Assembly (NCBI RefSeq): GCF_001708185.1
Contig: NZ_MDDN01000014.1
Location: 1-64,000, forward strand
DNA length: 64,000 bases
Source of the DNA: Lysinibacillus xylanilyticus
Lineage (GTDB): Bacteria; Bacillota; Bacilli; Bacillales_A; Planococcaceae
Direction of reading: 5' to 3'
The notes below the pieces were generated by a model. It did not search any database, was not told the DNA's origin, and worked only from the letters and a program-made list of their open reading frames with translations. Shown here piece after piece: positions 62,101 to 64,000 of this stretch; the first letter of the stretch is position 1; each line of letters opens with the position of its first letter. Made by a program: the position numbers and the translations under genes.

Positions 62101-63927
62101 CTAATTACTAACCATTCTAGCTGTATTTTTAGATTCCACATTATTTAAAATTGTTTGAAGAAGCTGTTTAAGTTCTTCTTCACTATATGTCAAGTTATTC
62201 TGTAATTTATATCTAATATCACTGATATATTGTTCATTAGTAAAAGCATTAATTTTTGGATGTACTTTACTATACTTTTCTTCAAATTCATAAAATAATT
62301 CTTCGTGTAGTTTTTCTCCAACACGAATACCTGTATAAGTTATTTCAATTTCATCCTCGGAAAAACCAGATAAATTAATTAGTTGCTTCGCTAAATCAAC
62401 AATTTTAACAGGTTGCCCCATATCTAGTACGAAGGTTTCTCCACCTTTTGAAAAACTTGCAGCTTGAATTACTAATTGGGCAGCTTCAGGAATTGTCATA
62501 AAGTAGCGTGACATATCAGGATGTGTTACTGTAACGGGACCACCTTTTTTGATTTGCTCTTTAAACAATGGAACAACACTTCCACTACTACCAAGTACAT
62601 TTCCAAAACGTACAGATGAATATTTCGTAGAGCTATTATTGTTTTTTTCATTCACAATTAACTCAGCAATTCTCTTCGACATCCCCATAATATTTGACGG
62701 ACTAACAGCTTTATCAGTTGAAATTAATACAAAACTGCTTACACTTACTTTATCTGCCGCATCTATTACATTTTTTGTACCTAGAATATTTGTTGATACA
62801 GCTGAATAAATATTTTCTTCCATTAAAGGTACATGCTTGTATGCTGCAGCATGGAAAATAATATTTGGTTGATGTTTTTCCATCATTAACTGCACTCGTT
62901 CACGATTTTCCACACTTAGAATCTCTACTTTAAATTGAGTACATCCTTTTATTTTTTCCAACTCACGTAAAATCTGATAAATGTTATACTCGCTATGATC
63001 TAACAAAACGAGTATACTAGGTTCGAATTTTATTATTTGCCTGCAAAGTTCAGAACCTATTGATCCACCAGCACCTGTAACTAGTATTTTTTTTCCTTTT
63101 ATTTTTTTTGAAATAGAGTCATTATCTAAAACAACTGAATCTCTTCCAAGTAAGTCTTCAATAGATACATTTCTAAACTTACTATAACTTAATTTCCCAG
63201 TTGCGAACTCTCTATATTTCGGTATAATCTGGACATTTTTACATACTCTTTTAGACTTTTGAATAATTTTCTGTAGTTGCTCTCCTTTAAGGCTGGGTAT
63301 TGCAATGATAATATGTTTAATATTATAATGCTCTACAACAGCTTCTAAATCATTTAAATTTCCAACTATAGGTATACCGTTTATTTCTAAATTTTTCAGT
63401 TTTGGATTATCATCTAAAAAAACGACTGGATTTAGAACACTGTCCGTTTTCTGTAATTCTGCTGAAATACTTCTGCCTGAAACCCCAGCTCCTAATATAA
63501 GTGTTGCTTTTCTTTTTATTGAACTCTCACGAATTACATCATCTCTTCTTAATTGTATATATCTCCAAAACAATCTAATTCCACATAAGAATACAAGATG
63601 TAAAATTAACGTTAAAAAAAGTCCTCTTTCATATAAATCATTAAAGAACATAAGTTGTGATGCTGCGGTTATTAATATCGATAAAATAACTACTTTACAC
63701 AGACTTATTAATTCATCAATATTTGCATACTTCCAAATTCTTTGATATAGGTGAAAATAAAAGCATAATATATGATGACTTATTAATAATATGATAGAAC
63801 TCAACACTAACATCAAATCGACAGTTCGATTAAACGGATTCAAGAAAAAATGTGCTAAAAAAATAGAAATTAAAACAATTATTGAATCGATGGTTAATAA
63901 AGAAATCAACCTAAATTTATAGTTCAA
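62101..63927 (-). CDS. membrane-bound nucleotide-sugar 4,6-dehydratase (CapD/FlaA1/PglF family)
   Basis: 608 residues. Four N-terminal membrane segments (~1-125), a CoA-binding-like Rossmann domain (~140-270, LILGAGVSGRSISAELQK) and the SDR catalytic domain (~280-590) with ILVTGAGGSIGSELCRQI, AAYKHVPLMEENIY, STDKAVSPSNIMGMSKR (Met in place of the usual Tyr, normal for this family) and VRFGNVLGSSGSV. It makes UDP-4-keto-6-deoxy-sugars from UDP-GlcNAc, the start of bacillosamine- or FucNAc-type sugars. The start is TTG 63927 with GAGGTGA upstream. It opens the polysaccharide cluster as seen here. Confidence 0.9.
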   Translation of the reverse strand: MNYKFRLISLLTIDSIIVLISIFLAHFFLNPFNRTVDLMLVLSSIILLISHHILCFYFHLYQRIWKYANIDELISLCKVVILSILITAASQLMFFNDLYERGLFLTLILHLVFLCGIRLFWRYIQLRRDDVIRESSIKRKATLILGAGVSGRSISAELQKTDSVLNPVVFLDDNPKLKNLEINGIPIVGNLNDLEAVVEHYNIKHIIIAIPSLKGEQLQKIIQKSKRVCKNVQIIPKYREFATGKLSYSKFRNVSIEDLLGRDSVVLDNDSISKKIKGKKILVTGAGGSIGSELCRQIIKFEPSILVLLDHSEYNIYQILRELEKIKGCTQFKVEILSVENRERVQLMMEKHQPNIIFHAAAYKHVPLMEENIYSAVSTNILGTKNVIDAADKVSVSSFVLISTDKAVSPSNIMGMSKRIAELIVNEKNNNSSTKYSSVRFGNVLGSSGSVVPLFKEQIKKGGPVTVTHPDMSRYFMTIPEAAQLVIQAASFSKGGETFVLDMGQPVKIVDLAKQLINLSGFSEDEIEITYTGIRVGEKLHEELFYEFEEKYSKVHPKINAFTNEQYISDIRYKLQNNLTYSEEELKQLLQTILNNVESKNTARMVSN

Positions 63928-63971
63928 TTTTTATCTTCACCTCGCCAAATGATGGCATTTGTTCAAATTAA

Positions 63972-64000
63972 TTAACAGCCCTATTCTAGTGGGCTGTTAA
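63972..64000 (-). terminator. terminator-like hairpin at the right edge
   Basis: TTAACAGCCC pairs exactly with GGGCTGTTAA (10 bp) around a 9-base loop, upstream of the dehydratase gene. It probably ends a minus-strand gene beyond the window, but the T run is weak and the window stops at its foot. Confidence 0.55.

Overview
The window (64 kb, low G+C) reads as a chromosome segment of a Gram-positive Bacillaceae/Planococcaceae bacterium with an S-layer, most likely Lysinibacillus (sphaericus/fusiformis group). This rests on protein character: a 1,041-residue SLH-type S-layer protein, at least nine further secreted SLH-domain proteins, CsaB, AAGGAGG-like ribosome binding sites and many GTG/TTG starts. 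The genus is an inference; no database was searched.

Left part (1-5.4 kb): a truncated IS3-family element, a TetR regulator, a structured repeat element, then a minus-strand operon csaB - glycosyltransferase - MurJ/Wzx-type flippase. CsaB pyruvylates the secondary cell wall polymer (SCWP), the ligand of SLH domains, so this operon makes the anchor for the proteins that follow.

Surface-protein part (5.6-34 kb): ten SLH proteins carrying different cargos (phosphodiester glycosidase, glucosaminidase, ThuA-like domain, two tandem-duplicated amidases, NlpC/P60, CAP, SLH only, unknown, S-layer), plus a Wzy-like polymerase, a 1,160-residue secreted helical-repeat protein and an orphan Yip1-like/HlyD-like pair. 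At 34-38.5 kb lie an MBOAT/DHHW O-acetyltransferase pair (PatA/PatB-like) and an acyltransferase-3, probably acting on the wall polymer. At 38.7-45.2 kb are a very large secreted double nuclease, an ORF-less group II intron remnant behind a terminator, and a BNR-repeat protein. Three small phage-tail-like genes, the first truncated, lie at 45.4-46.2 kb.

Right part (46.3-63.9 kb): a minus-strand polysaccharide cluster. It has sugar-nucleotide supply (pgcA, pgi, gtaB), an initiating sugar-phosphate transferase, an epimerase, four glycosyltransferase genes including a 1,453-residue triple-domain protein, a Wzm/Wzt-type ABC exporter and a CapD/FlaA1-like 4,6-dehydratase. It is more AT-rich than the rest.

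The most unusual signal is not a gene. Seven intergenic spaces between 1.5 and 37.4 kb hold arrays of degenerate repeats with different core sequences but almost the same 21-bp pitch (12-bp core plus 9-bp spacer, i.e. two DNA helical turns or seven codons). In several arrays the spacers alternate, giving a 42-bp higher-order unit. I found none in the polysaccharide cluster.
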